Shown here: positions 6,928 to 15,120 of the stretch, in pieces
Layout: each line of letters starts with the position of its first letter
How positions within the stretch are numbered: the first letter of the stretch is position 1
DNA from: Photobacterium swingsii
Lineage (GTDB): Bacteria > Pseudomonadota > Gammaproteobacteria > Enterobacterales > Vibrionaceae
DNA: 64,000 nucleotides
NCBI RefSeq assembly: GCF_024346715.1
Contig: NZ_AP024852.1
Span: forward strand, 806,001 to 870,000
Direction: 5' to 3'
Program-made: the position numbers and the translations under genes
Notes under the pieces: model-generated
Told to the model about the DNA's origin: nothing
What the model saw: only the letters and a program-made list of their open reading frames with translations
Database searches by the model: none

Positions 6928-9891
6928 TTAGCTCTCCTTCTTATTTGGGGTGAATAGACGTAGTCGATTCGCATTGCTAACAACAGTAATGGAAGACAGA
7001 GCCATTGCTGCACCTGCTACGACAGGGCTTAGTAAGGTTCCTGTGAAAGGAAAGAGTAGCCCTGCAGCAATTGGGATCCCTAGCGAATTATAAATAAAGG
7101 CACCAAAGAGATTCTGCTTCATATTATTCAGTGTGGCTTGAGAAAGCTGTAAAGCATCTGCCACGCCATGGAGAGAGTGGCGCATTAGAGTGAACTGTGC
7201 ACTTTCAATTGCGACATCACTACCACTTCCCATTGCAAGACCAACCTCGGCTTGAGCAAGGGCTGGGGCATCATTAATACCGTCTCCCACCATGGCAATG
7301 CGTTGTCCTTGCTGCTGAAGGTCGGTAATTAACTGCGCTTTACCATCGGGTAATACGCCAGCAATAACACGATCAATGCCTGCTTGTTTGGCAATGGCTT
7401 CTGCAGTGACTTCGGTGTCACCCGTAAGCATGACGACATTGAGCTTCATGGCTTGCAACCGGCTGATGGCTGCCGCCGAATCGGCGCGTAGTGGATCGCT
7501 GACAGCAAAGACTCCCGCTAATTTTTGGTTTACTGCAAAGAACACAACAGTTGCGCCTGTTTGTGCGAGCTTCAAGTTATCTGCTTGTGCCATTTCAGTC
7601 GAGATACCATGCTGTTCCAGTAGAGCAGCGTTGCCTAGCAGTAGCTCATAGTGAGTTTTCGTTGCTGGCGAACTAAGATTCCCGACAACACCTAACCCTG
7701 GTATTGCTTTAAATTGGGCATTGTCATCCAGTGTTAGCGATTGTGCTTGTGCTTCTTGAACAAAGGCTTTTGCAAGCGGGTGCTCAGAATGAAGCTCTAA
7801 ACTTGCTGCTAAGCTGAGCAGGGTTTGTTTACTGTAATCACTATAGCTAATGGTTTCAGTGACACGTGGTTTACCTTCCGTAATTGTTCCTGTTTTGTCC
7901 AACACGACAGTATCGATATTAGCAGCAACTTGCATGGCTTCTGCATCTCGAATAAGTACACCGTATTCAGCAGCACGGCCAATGCCAACGGTAACCGACA
8001 TTGGGGTGGCTAAGCCAAGCGCACATGGGCAGGCAATAATGAGCACTGTGGTTGCTGTGACTAACATATACACAGCGGAAGGTTGCGGACCGAAGTAGTA
8101 CCATGCCATTGCGGTAACTGTTGCAATGATCATGACAGCAGGTACAAAAATGGCGGAGATTGAATCGGCCAGCTTTGCCAGTGCAGGTTTACTACTTTGT
8201 GCTTGGCGAACCAGTTGGATGATACGCGCTAGCATGGTGTCGTTACCGATTTGCTCGGCTTTAAACAGCAGACTGCCATTTTGATTGATAGTACCGGCAT
8301 GAATCGTGTCACCAGACTGTTTGTTTACGGCTAGTGGCTCACCGGTCAGCATGGATTCATCAATGTAGCTATCGCCTTGTTCAACAACACCATCTACCGG
8401 TACTTTTGCGCCAGGACGTAAACGTACCAGCATGCCTTTTTGAACCTGATCAAGTTCGACTTCGATTTCCTCACCGTTGCGAACAATGATAGCGGTTTGA
8501 GGCTGTAGATCGATCAAACGCTCTATGGCTTGAGAGGTACGTGTTCGCGCTTTTGCTTCCAGCGCATGCCCCAGTGTAATTAAGCCTAAGATCATCGCAG
8601 ACGCTTCATAATAAACATGGCGAGCTTGCGGCGGGAACCAGTCTGGTGCAATGACCACTAGGGTGGAGTAGACCCATGCTGCACCAGTGCCCAGTGCAAC
8701 TAAGGTATCCATGCTTGCACGGTGATGTAGAAAGGCTTTGTAAGCATTGACGTAAAAGTGACGGCCTGTAGTAACTAAGAGTACAAGCGCAATGACCCCG
8801 ATAAATCCCCAGCCCATTTGGCTTGCTGTGGAGTCTATCATCATGCTGCCACCAAATACTCCCCAAGCCATCAATGGAACACCGATACTCAGTGCGATGA
8901 TTGCGTTACGGATATGGGTTTTATAGCTGGTGGTTTGCTGCTCTTGTTGGCGCTGGCGACGAGAGTGTTCATCTTCGCTGACTTCTGCACCGTAACCCGC
9001 CTCAATAACAGCAGTAATAATATCAACATCAGCGGCAGTACCACTGACTAATGCAGTGCGTTCAGCCAAGTTAATATTAGCCGTTAGTACCCCTGCGACA
9101 CTGAGAATTGCTTTCTCTACCGAAGAAACACAACTGGCGCATGTCATGCCTGTTAGTAAAAACTGCGTCGTTTGTTGGTTAGCCAGATCTTCAACCTGAG
9201 TGGCCGTTCTAGTGCCAATATCGGCTTGGTGCTGTTTTTGGTTTGTTTCTGCATTTGTTTGCTCAGTGCTTGCTGATATTTCAGTATCAGTGTTCGCTGT
9301 GGTATCACTAAATTCAGGTGAGGCGATGGTGGCTTGGAAGCCTAGCTGTTCAATGATTTCAATAAGCGTGGTTGTTGTGAGGGCACTGGAAATGACAGCA
9401 CTATTCTTCGTCACACTAAACTGGCTAATATCCGCTTGTTCACCCAGTGCTTTCTCCACTTTAGCGACACATTTTCCGCAGCTTAGTCCACTGAGTGCCA
9501 AGGTGATAGTCGGTTGTTGTTCAACCCGGTAACCTAAAACAGTAACAATTTCACTGATCTCTTGCGTAGAAATAAGTCCAGAAATATCGAGCTGGTGCTT
9601 AGTGACTGTGGCTTTACTGACGAGTGGGTGTTGATCGAAAGCTTGCTGTACCTTGGCAACACAGCGTCCGCATGACAAGCCTGCTAGTGGTAATGAATGT
9701 TGTTGACCGACGCCATAACCGAGATCTTCGATAACGGAAAAGATCGCGCGTAAGGGTTCTTCAGTGCTCACCTTTGCTTTTTTTGTATCGACATCCGCGG
9801 TGGTATTGGGTAGCGCTGTTAAAGCCGCTTTTATTTTATTAGCGCAGTTCATGCAGCGAACTTGGCTTAAAGGTAGATGAAATTCAGCCAT
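6928..9891 (-). CDS. copA: Copper-exporting P1B-type ATPase CopA with four metal-binding domains
   Basis: A 987-residue inner-membrane Cu(I) exporter. Four N-terminal HMA domains carry CxxC pairs at about C13/C16, C74/C77, C138/C141 and C251/C254; E. coli CopA has two. A low-complexity Thr/Gln/Glu-rich linker (about 195-235) separates the third and fourth. The ATPase core shows TGE in the actuator domain, the copper-binding CPC in ACPCALGLATP (about 620), the phosphorylated Asp665 in DKTGT, SEHPLAK and GDGINDAPAL. The ATG at 9891 is preferred over an upstream in-frame ATG at 9930 because it begins directly at the first HMA domain. Transcription should be from the CueR promoter 100 bp upstream. 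Confidence 0.95.
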   Translation of the reverse strand: MAEFHLPLSQVRCMNCANKIKAALTALPNTTADVDTKKAKVSTEEPLRAIFSVIEDLGYGVGQQHSLPLAGLSCGRCVAKVQQAFDQHPLVSKATVTKHQLDISGLISTQEISEIVTVLGYRVEQQPTITLALSGLSCGKCVAKVEKALGEQADISQFSVTKNSAVISSALTTTTLIEIIEQLGFQATIASPEFSDTTANTDTEISASTEQTNAETNQKQHQADIGTRTATQVEDLANQQTTQFLLTGMTCASCVSSVEKAILSVAGVLTANINLAERTALVSGTAADVDIITAVIEAGYGAEVSEDEHSRRQRQQEQQTTSYKTHIRNAIIALSIGVPLMAWGVFGGSMMIDSTASQMGWGFIGVIALVLLVTTGRHFYVNAYKAFLHHRASMDTLVALGTGAAWVYSTLVVIAPDWFPPQARHVYYEASAMILGLITLGHALEAKARTRTSQAIERLIDLQPQTAIIVRNGEEIEVELDQVQKGMLVRLRPGAKVPVDGVVEQGDSYIDESMLTGEPLAVNKQSGDTIHAGTINQNGSLLFKAEQIGNDTMLARIIQLVRQAQSSKPALAKLADSISAIFVPAVMIIATVTAMAWYYFGPQPSAVYMLVTATTVLIIACPCALGLATPMSVTVGIGRAAEYGVLIRDAEAMQVAANIDTVVLDKTGTITEGKPRVTETISYSDYSKQTLLSLAASLELHSEHPLAKAFVQEAQAQSLTLDDNAQFKAIPGLGVVGNLSSPATKTHYELLLGNAALLEQHGISTEMAQADNLKLAQTGATVVFFAVNQKLAGVFAVSDPLRADSAAAISRLQAMKLNVVMLTGDTEVTAEAIAKQAGIDRVIAGVLPDGKAQLITDLQQQGQRIAMVGDGINDAPALAQAEVGLAMGSGSDVAIESAQFTLMRHSLHGVADALQLSQATLNNMKQNLFGAFIYNSLGIPIAAGLLFPFTGTLLSPVVAGAAMALSSITVVSNANRLRLFTPNKKES

Positions 9892-9991
9892 AGTTTTAAC
9901 CTTAATCAAATAGGTATAAGGCGGCAGCATGGTAGATCAATGAGTCGATTGCTTTGCTAGCACACTGTCGATGGAATACGAGTTAGGTCAT

Positions 9992-10022
9992 AGCATAAAC
10001 CTTCCATCAACTGGAAGGTCAA
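9992..10022 (-). promoter_or_regulatory. CueR-controlled copA promoter
   Basis: Read on the minus strand: -35 TTGACC (10022-10017), a 19-bp spacer and -10 TATGCT (9997-9992). Inside the spacer lies the inverted repeat ACCTTCC-N7-GGAAGGT (9999-10019). A 19-bp spacer with a dyad between the promoter boxes is the hallmark of MerR-family activation by DNA distortion, and the half-sites match the known CueR consensus. Confidence 0.92.
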
Positions 10023-10093
10023 CACTATTTATGCGATGCTAATAAATCTGGCTGTGACAGAGCACGTGTCACTGACGTGCGAAAGGTAAAAGA

Positions 10094-10519
10094 ATGAACA
10101 TTAGTGATATAGCTAAAAAAACCGATTTGAGCACCAAGACGATTCGGTTTTATGAAGATAAAGGCATTATTAGTTCACCGCAGCGGGCGAGCAATGGTTA
10201 TCGCCGCTATAACGAGAGCCATATTGCCGAACTCAATCTGATTCGACGTGCGCGTTTAGTTGGATTTACCTTAGATGAAGCGAAAGCCTTGCTGGGGCTA
10301 TCTCGTGATCCTCAGCGGAAAAGTGCCGATGTGAAAGAGAAGGCGCTAGAGAAATTGGTAGAAATCGATCACAAAATTGCTGAATTACAGCAAATGAAAC
10401 ACACATTGGAAACCTTGACCAACCAGTGTCCTGGTAATGAGGGGGCGGTTTGTCCAATTATTGAAGGTTTACAAAATCCATTGTTTGCCTCTTCTTCGTG
10501 CTGTGACAAAAACATTTAG
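10094..10519 (+). CDS. cueR: Cu(I)-responsive MerR-family regulator CueR
   Basis: A 141-residue MerR-family activator. The N-terminal helix-turn-helix MNISDIAKKTDLSTKTIRFY is followed by the wing SNGYRRY and a long dimer helix (about 78-110). The metal-binding loop has C112 and C120 (CPGNEGAVC) exactly as in E. coli CueR, and Ser77 replaces the Cys found in Zn(II) and Hg(II) sensors; together these mark a monovalent Cu/Ag/Au sensor. A C-terminal CC pair also resembles CueR. It is divergent from copA, with the operator in the 200-bp gap between them. Confidence 0.95.
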   Translation: MNISDIAKKTDLSTKTIRFYEDKGIISSPQRASNGYRRYNESHIAELNLIRRARLVGFTLDEAKALLGLSRDPQRKSADVKEKALEKLVEIDHKIAELQQMKHTLETLTNQCPGNEGAVCPIIEGLQNPLFASSSCCDKNI

Positions 10520-10548
10520 ATTAGCCGCTGCATTTCCACATCCATAAA

Positions 10549-10573
10549 AAAAGCCATGAAAAACATGGCTTTT
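10549..10573. terminator. Bidirectional terminator between cueR and cnoX
   Basis: Perfect 10-bp stem AAAAGCCATG / CATGGCTTTT with a five-A loop, between the convergent cueR and cnoX genes. Confidence 0.85.
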
Positions 10574-10650
10574 ATCTCGATATTCAAACCTCAATCTAAT
10601 TCTCTTTAAAGTAGAAGCAGATTATTAGCTCAATTCTACCCTTGTTATGA

Positions 10651-11505
10651 TCAGTACAAGAGTGAGTAAAGTTGGCGGCGGTACTGTGCAGCAATCGCAT
10701 TGCCTTGACCCAGTGCGGCAAGGATATCCATCATTGTTTTCTTCGCATTACCGTCAGCAAAGTTCATTTCTTTGCGTAGCAAGCCAATTAAAAGCTCTAA
10801 TGATTCTTCTTGGCGATTAACTTGGCTGTATTGAACGGCAAGCTCATAAGCGACTTGTTTATCGCTTGGGTCTGCAGCAAGTTTTTCTTCCAGTAATAGA
10901 ATTTCAGGTGATTCACTTGCCTGCTTATGAAGCTCTAGTTTCGCCATTAAGCCTTTATATTTTGCATCCTGATCTTGCATGGTAACAGTAGCCAGTAAGG
11001 TTTCTGCTTCATCAAACTGGAGTGTTTCCACTAAACATTCAGCAATGGCTAAGGTTACAATCGCTTGCTGTGGAAACTTAGGTGCAAGTTCACGCAACAT
11101 TGGTAGTGCTTGATTGAACGCTTGGGTATCAACCAAGTTTAGCGCTTGTTTTAATGCAATCTCATCTTGGCTTGGTAAATGTTTTGCCAACATGGTGCGC
11201 AGGCTATCTTCTGTTTGTGGACCAGCAGAGCCGTCTGCGGGTTGGCCATTTTTGAATAGAGCCACTGTTGGCAGTCCACGAACGCCAAATTGTTGTGCAA
11301 CTGCAGGTTGCGCTTCGCAGTTTAATGTCGCCACTGTGAGTAAACCTTGGTATTCAGCAGCCAGCTTATTGAGTAAGGCGTTAACTTCAGCGGTTTCAGG
11401 CATAGATGGCGCCCAAAAGCTAATAGCAACGGGAGTTTGCATTGATTGCTCAATAACTTGTTGTAAATTTTGTTCGTTGATTTCGATAGCTGAGTTTTGG
11501 TACAT
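10651..11505 (-). CDS. cnoX: Thioredoxin-fold co-chaperone CnoX (YbbN)
   Basis: A 284-residue protein with an N-terminal thioredoxin domain (about 1-110) and C-terminal TPR-like helices. It matches E. coli YbbN/CnoX along its whole length, for example INEQNLQQVIEQSM near the start and YRRQLYSLLY at the end. The position of a thioredoxin active site reads WAPSMPET, so the CxxC is absent and it is not expected to work as a disulphide reductase; family members act as holdases that hand substrates to GroEL or DnaK. The ATG at 11505 aligns with the E. coli start; ATGs at 11514 and 11565 are in frame upstream. ybbO lies upstream in the same direction, as in E. coli. Confidence 0.93.
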   Translation of the reverse strand: MYQNSAIEINEQNLQQVIEQSMQTPVAISFWAPSMPETAEVNALLNKLAAEYQGLLTVATLNCEAQPAVAQQFGVRGLPTVALFKNGQPADGSAGPQTEDSLRTMLAKHLPSQDEIALKQALNLVDTQAFNQALPMLRELAPKFPQQAIVTLAIAECLVETLQFDEAETLLATVTMQDQDAKYKGLMAKLELHKQASESPEILLLEEKLAADPSDKQVAYELAVQYSQVNRQEESLELLIGLLRKEMNFADGNAKKTMMDILAALGQGNAIAAQYRRQLYSLLY

Positions 11506-11590
11506 GCCATTCATTCCATAAACTGTTTGATATTCACTATATGGGGATAGTGACGTTAATATCAAGGGGATGCAGGGGAATGAAAAAGCA

Positions 11591-11615
11591 AAAAGGAGAG
11601 CTGGGCTCTCCTTTT
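11591..11615 (-). terminator. Hairpin terminator of the 23-codon ORF
   Basis: Perfect 11-bp stem AAAAGGAGAGC / GCTCTCCTTTT with a three-base loop. The stop codon of the small ORF at 11615-11617 touches its base. On the minus strand it is followed by T-rich sequence, about 85 bp before the cnoX start. Confidence 0.75.
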
Positions 11616-11686
11616 TAACCGTTGAAGGTTAGTAGTAATGCGAGTGTCACACAGACACAAAGTAAATTTAGTTGTCGTAAGGACAT
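11615..11686 (-). CDS. 23-aa Leu-rich peptide with its own promoter and terminator
   Basis: The ATG has AGGAAG five bases upstream, a consensus promoter about 28 bp further up and a strong hairpin right at the stop codon. The product starts MSLRQLNLLCVCVTLALLLT and ends FNG: 8 of 23 residues are Leu, with two Cys and a hydrophobic core long enough to enter a membrane. It is not the sequence of the leu, ilv or ivb leader peptides known from E. coli. It could be a small membrane protein, a leader peptide controlling cnoX by attenuation, or the coding part of a dual-function small RNA of roughly 115 nt. Confidence 0.6.
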   Translation of the reverse strand: MSLRQLNLLCVCVTLALLLTFNG

Positions 11687-11713
11687 GGTCTTCCTCAGTA
11701 TCGTTCTCGTTTT

Positions 11714-11742
11714 TATATAGGGGGCGATGAGGGTTTGCTCAA
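11714..11742 (-). promoter_or_regulatory. Sigma-70 promoter of the 23-codon ORF
   Basis: On the minus strand: TTGAGC (11742-11737), exactly 17 bp, then TATATA (11719-11714). One mismatch to each consensus hexamer with ideal spacing. The rest of the gap up to ybbO (11743-11986) shows nothing else that I recognise. Confidence 0.7.
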
Positions 11743-11986
11743 CAGTGACTAATTTACGATCACTCTGTGACAGTTATATTACGTTACTGGTGTTTTTTGA
11801 TGAAACTTGAGTATATCGTAAGGGAAAGGGTGTTTATCTGATTTAAAACAATCAATAAGGCCGCATAAACGCAAGTAGTTTCTAATTTGGACGCTTATTG
11901 AACAGCTTAATATTGGTGGGAATATACGGATAAAGATCATAAGTGCCTTTCCTTACGATCTTTTATCAAGTCAGGTCTGCTAAGGG

Positions 11987-12814
11987 TTAATCACTTTTAT
12001 TGAGTAAACGATCCAGTAATGACGAAGGTAAGATCCGGCGTAAGAAACCAAAGATATAAGTTGGTTGTGTAACGAAATAGCGCGCTTTAGGCTTATCACT
12101 GCCAATAATATGTAATAAGGGGCGTAAAACGGCCTCTGATGTCAAAGTAAACTTATTAGATGGCGAAGATTTGCCCAATCTCTCCAGTGTCTTATGATAG
12201 TTTTTGATATGACGAGAATTGTCGACATTAATGTACTTTTCAAACGCTTTTTTGGCATTATCACGAAAATGACTTTCGATTGGCCCTGGCTCAATCAAAC
12301 AGACATGAATAGGAGTATTCATAAGCTCAAGGCGTAATGTATCGGTATAACCTTCTAAAGCGAATTTGCTGGCGTTATATGCCCCACGGTATTTCATCGC
12401 CACTAAACCCAGCACTGAGCTGTTTTGCACAATTTTACCACTACCTTGTTTGAGCATAATGGGGATCACAGCTTTCGTGAGTTCATGCCAACCAAAGACA
12501 TTGGTTTCAAACTGTTCACGTAAGGCTTGAGTGGGAAGGTCTTCCAGTGCACCTGCTTGGCCGTAAGCCCCATTATTAAACAAGACATCTAATTTGCCAC
12601 CGGTCAGTTTCAGAGCTTGTTCGAGACCTTGATGAATGGAATCTGTATCGGTTAAATCAAGTTGAACGCATTGTAGTCCCTCAGCTTGCAGTGCATCCAC
12701 ATCACTTTGTTTTCGGCAACTAGCGACTACGTTATGCCCGGCTTTATGAAGGGCGAAAGCGCAGTGGCGGCCAATACCGGTACTACAGCCTGTGATTAAA
12801 ATTGAGCTTGTCAT
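11987..12814 (-). CDS. ybbO: YbbO-type NADPH-dependent aldehyde reductase (SDR family)
   Basis: A 275-residue classical short-chain dehydrogenase. The Rossmann cofactor motif is TGCSTGIGRH (about residues 8-17), with NNGAYG (about 80-85) and the catalytic tetrad Ser ... YxxxK in YNASK (about 146-150). An Arg after the second strand (ASCRKQ) favours NADP(H). The length and C-terminal FGFLRRILPS extension match E. coli YbbO, which reduces medium- and long-chain aldehydes. AGGAAG precedes the ATG. It lies between the small peptide gene and a lineage-specific lipoprotein in a block otherwise ordered as in E. coli. Confidence 0.88.
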   Translation of the reverse strand: MTSSILITGCSTGIGRHCAFALHKAGHNVVASCRKQSDVDALQAEGLQCVQLDLTDTDSIHQGLEQALKLTGGKLDVLFNNGAYGQAGALEDLPTQALREQFETNVFGWHELTKAVIPIMLKQGSGKIVQNSSVLGLVAMKYRGAYNASKFALEGYTDTLRLELMNTPIHVCLIEPGPIESHFRDNAKKAFEKYINVDNSRHIKNYHKTLERLGKSSPSNKFTLTSEAVLRPLLHIIGSDKPKARYFVTQPTYIFGFLRRILPSSLLDRLLNKSD

Positions 12815-13101
12815 TTGCTTCCTGCTTCTATGATTCTTCTGTTGTTAGGATCTGTGAAATATAAAACGAAAACCAGCTTTTTCTGTTCTGGTCGTGGTAC
12901 ATCATATTTCTATAAGCCTGTTTAACGCAGAACAAATCTCCTTACGATTGGTTGTATGTGGTGTTTTGTTTTTGTGGTTATTGTTGCATACGTTTGCGGC
13001 TAGCATTTTAAATTTTATTTGGCTTTATGAATAACGAAGTGTTGTTCAATGTGAAATCTTTTCGTATTATTTCCGCATCATTCAACGTAGAGCTAAATTT
13101 T

Positions 13102-13779
13102 ATGAAAAAGACACTTTTGTTATCTTTACTTGTTGCTGTGGGTTTGGTCGGATGTGGCGGTAACTCTGAAGACGACAAGCCGAATCCAACTGTTGAAAAG
13201 GGAGTGCTTTATCAAAATGTTAATTATGATGAAGCCAAGAACTTGACTCAAAATAGTGCATTGTTACCTGGGTATGACTTTGGACTTTTAACTAAAATTC
13301 AAGGTAATGAGTTTTATCAAACACTGGTTCCTTTGGAAAAAAATCTTGAGTTTTCGAAGAAAGGTTTCAACAATAAAATTGAAATTGATGAAATAGCAGG
13401 AATTAACCCTCAGCCTAAGCTTGTTCGACCTGTAACTATCGAGCATGGTGACTTGAACGGTAATCTTTACTTAAATATTGTCGATGATGCGATGGATTTT
13501 GAACTACGTAAACTTGATACCACGTGGAAAACAGGCACTAAATTTGTTGATGGTAAGAATGAGTTAGAGATTGAAGGTATGATTATTCGGTCGGGTAAAG
13601 ATATGCATCCTCTTACTCATGTTGCCGGTACCTTTTATAAGTTTAATGCTGATCCAACTGGTGAAATGCATTTTTTGATAACAATGTATCGTGATGGTGG
13701 TCAGTTATATTTGAACCGCGCGATGTATAGCAAAGAAGGTAAACTTATTCAGCCGCTTGACCCATTAGTTTCAAAGTGA
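13102..13779 (+). CDS. Putative lipoprotein of unknown function
   Basis: A 225-residue protein from the ATG at 13102, chosen because it gives a clean lipoprotein signal MKKTLLLSLLVAVGLVGCGG; an in-frame ATG at 13027 would put 25 residues in front of it. The mature part is acidic and hydrophilic, has no cysteine after the lipobox, and ends with beta-rich segments (EMHFLITMYRDGGQLYLNRA). I recognise no family. It sits on the opposite strand between ybbO and tesA, which are adjacent in E. coli, so it looks like a lineage-specific insertion. Its coding sequence is more A/T-rich than its neighbours by eye. Confidence 0.7.
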   Translation: MKKTLLLSLLVAVGLVGCGGNSEDDKPNPTVEKGVLYQNVNYDEAKNLTQNSALLPGYDFGLLTKIQGNEFYQTLVPLEKNLEFSKKGFNNKIEIDEIAGINPQPKLVRPVTIEHGDLNGNLYLNIVDDAMDFELRKLDTTWKTGTKFVDGKNELEIEGMIIRSGKDMHPLTHVAGTFYKFNADPTGEMHFLITMYRDGGQLYLNRAMYSKEGKLIQPLDPLVSK

Positions 13780-13784
13780 TTTTT

Positions 13785-13812
13785 AAGGGCTAGCGTCGGC
13801 TAGCCCTTTTTG
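13785..13812. terminator. Bidirectional terminator between the lipoprotein gene and tesA
   Basis: AAGGGCTAGC / GCTAGCCCTT with a four-base loop, then a T-run; convergent genes on both sides. Confidence 0.85.
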
Positions 13813-13829
13813 TTTCTGATGTTACTCGG

Positions 13830-14447
13830 TTATTTCTCTAACACCTTATTGAGCTCTTTTGCCATGTAATCCGCAATCCACGGCTGCGCTTCAGCTTTCG
13901 GGTGCAGGCCATCATCCATCATCCATTCTTGCTTCAAAATCACTTCTTCAAGAAAAAAAGGCAGCAAAGGCGACGAATATTTTTGGCTCAGTTCAGGGTA
14001 GAGTGCGCTAAACAACTGGCTGTAACGTTTACCATAATTAGGGGGGACTTGAATTTGCATTAACAGGCTCTGAGCACCTGTGGCGTGAATATCTTCGATC
14101 ATTGCCGCTAAATTGTTACGAATTGTTTTAGGAGGAAAGCCTCGTAATCCATCATTCGCACCGAGCTCGATTATGACGTAATCTGGTTGATGACGGTCTA
14201 ATAAACTTGGTAGCCGTGCGAGCCCATTGCCCGTGGTATCCCCAGATATACTGGCGTTGACTACGGTTAGATCATGACCTTGCTGGCGGAGTTTAGGCTC
14301 AAGGAGTATTGGCCAACTTTGTTCAGCTCGCATGTTGTAGCCTGCGCTGAGGCTATCCCCTAGTATCATTAAGGTGCCGCAGTATCCCGTGATTGATACT
14401 AAGGGGAGCGTAACAATAAAAATTAAAACTGAAAGGAATCGTTTCAT
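13830..14447 (-). CDS. tesA: Multifunctional acyl-CoA thioesterase I / protease I / lysophospholipase L1
   Basis: A 205-residue periplasmic SGNH hydrolase. A signal peptide (about residues 1-23) is followed by the block I motif GDSLSAGY with the catalytic Ser32. Block II Gly is in NASISGDTTGNG, block III Asn in ELGANDGLRG, and the block V Asp/His pair in DDGLHPKAEAQP (about 181-192). TesA hydrolyses acyl thioesters and lysophospholipids. Its ATG (14447-14445 on the minus strand) shares bases with the ATG of the divergent ybbA gene, so their start codons overlap. Confidence 0.95.
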   Translation of the reverse strand: MKRFLSVLIFIVTLPLVSITGYCGTLMILGDSLSAGYNMRAEQSWPILLEPKLRQQGHDLTVVNASISGDTTGNGLARLPSLLDRHQPDYVIIELGANDGLRGFPPKTIRNNLAAMIEDIHATGAQSLLMQIQVPPNYGKRYSQLFSALYPELSQKYSSPLLPFFLEEVILKQEWMMDDGLHPKAEAQPWIADYMAKELNKVLEK

Positions 14448-15120
14448 GTCTACATCCGTGATTAAAGCTGTGTCCGTATCTAAGCACGTGGCTACGACAA
14501 CATCGTCTATTACTATTCTGCAGGATGTTTCGCTTGAGGTCGAGCAGGGTGAAAGTATTGCATTGGTTGGTGTATCTGGTGCAGGTAAATCAACCTTAAT
14601 GACACTATTGGCTGGTTTGGATATTCCGACATCGGGTGATATTGAATTACTCGGGCAGTCATTATCGGCGTTAGATGACGAAGCGCGCGCGGCTTTACGC
14701 AGTGAATCGATTGGCTTTGTTTTTCAAAGTTTTTTGTTAATACCTTCGCTAACAGCACTTGAGAATGTGCTATTACCGGCGATTATTCGCGGTGAAGAGG
14801 GGGATGCTACCCGTGCAATGGAGCTGCTTGCCCAAGTGGGTCTGCAAGGGCGTGAAAGCCATTTACCCACACAACTATCTGGTGGTGAGCAACAACGTGT
14901 CGCCTTGGCCCGTGCATTTATTACCAAGCCAAAAATCCTGTTTGCTGATGAGCCAACGGGTAACCTCGATCAGCACACTGCTAGCACTATTATTGAAATT
15001 CTTTTTGCGTTAAACCGCGATCATGGCACCACGTTAGTCTTGGTGACCCATGACCCACAACTTGCACAGCGTTGTGATCGCGTCGTTCGTATTGAAGGCG
15101 GTATGGTGGCAGCAGCATGA
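14446..15120 (+). CDS. ybbA: ABC transporter ATP-binding protein YbbA
   Basis: A 224-residue ATPase of the LolD/MacB-like family. Walker A is GVSGAGKST, the Q-loop lies in [22 protein letters not shown], the signature is [14 protein letters not shown], Walker B is [12 protein letters not shown] and the H-loop is VTHDP. The ATG at 14446 has AAGGA at good spacing; the frame is open further upstream but that would run into tesA. The stop codon overlaps the ybbP start. YbbA-YbbP is a MacB-type ABC unit found next to tesA in E. coli; its substrate is not established, although envelope export or lipid handling has been proposed from the tesA linkage. Confidence 0.92.
   Translation: MSTSVIKAVSVSKHVATTTSSITILQDVSLEVEQGESIALVGVSGAGKSTLMTLLAGLDIPTSGDIELLGQSLSALDDEARAALRSESIGFVFQSFLLIPSLTALENVLLPAIIRGEEGDATRAMELLAQVGLQGRESHLPTQLSGGEQQRVALARAFITKPKILFADEPTGNLDQHTASTIIEILFALNRDHGTTLVLVTHDPQLAQRCDRVVRIEGGMVAAA

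Noticed and set aside
11590..11742. Amino-acid biosynthesis attenuator (leu or ilv leader)
   Set aside because: No biosynthetic gene follows and the Leu codons are scattered rather than in one run; kept only as an open option for control of cnoX.
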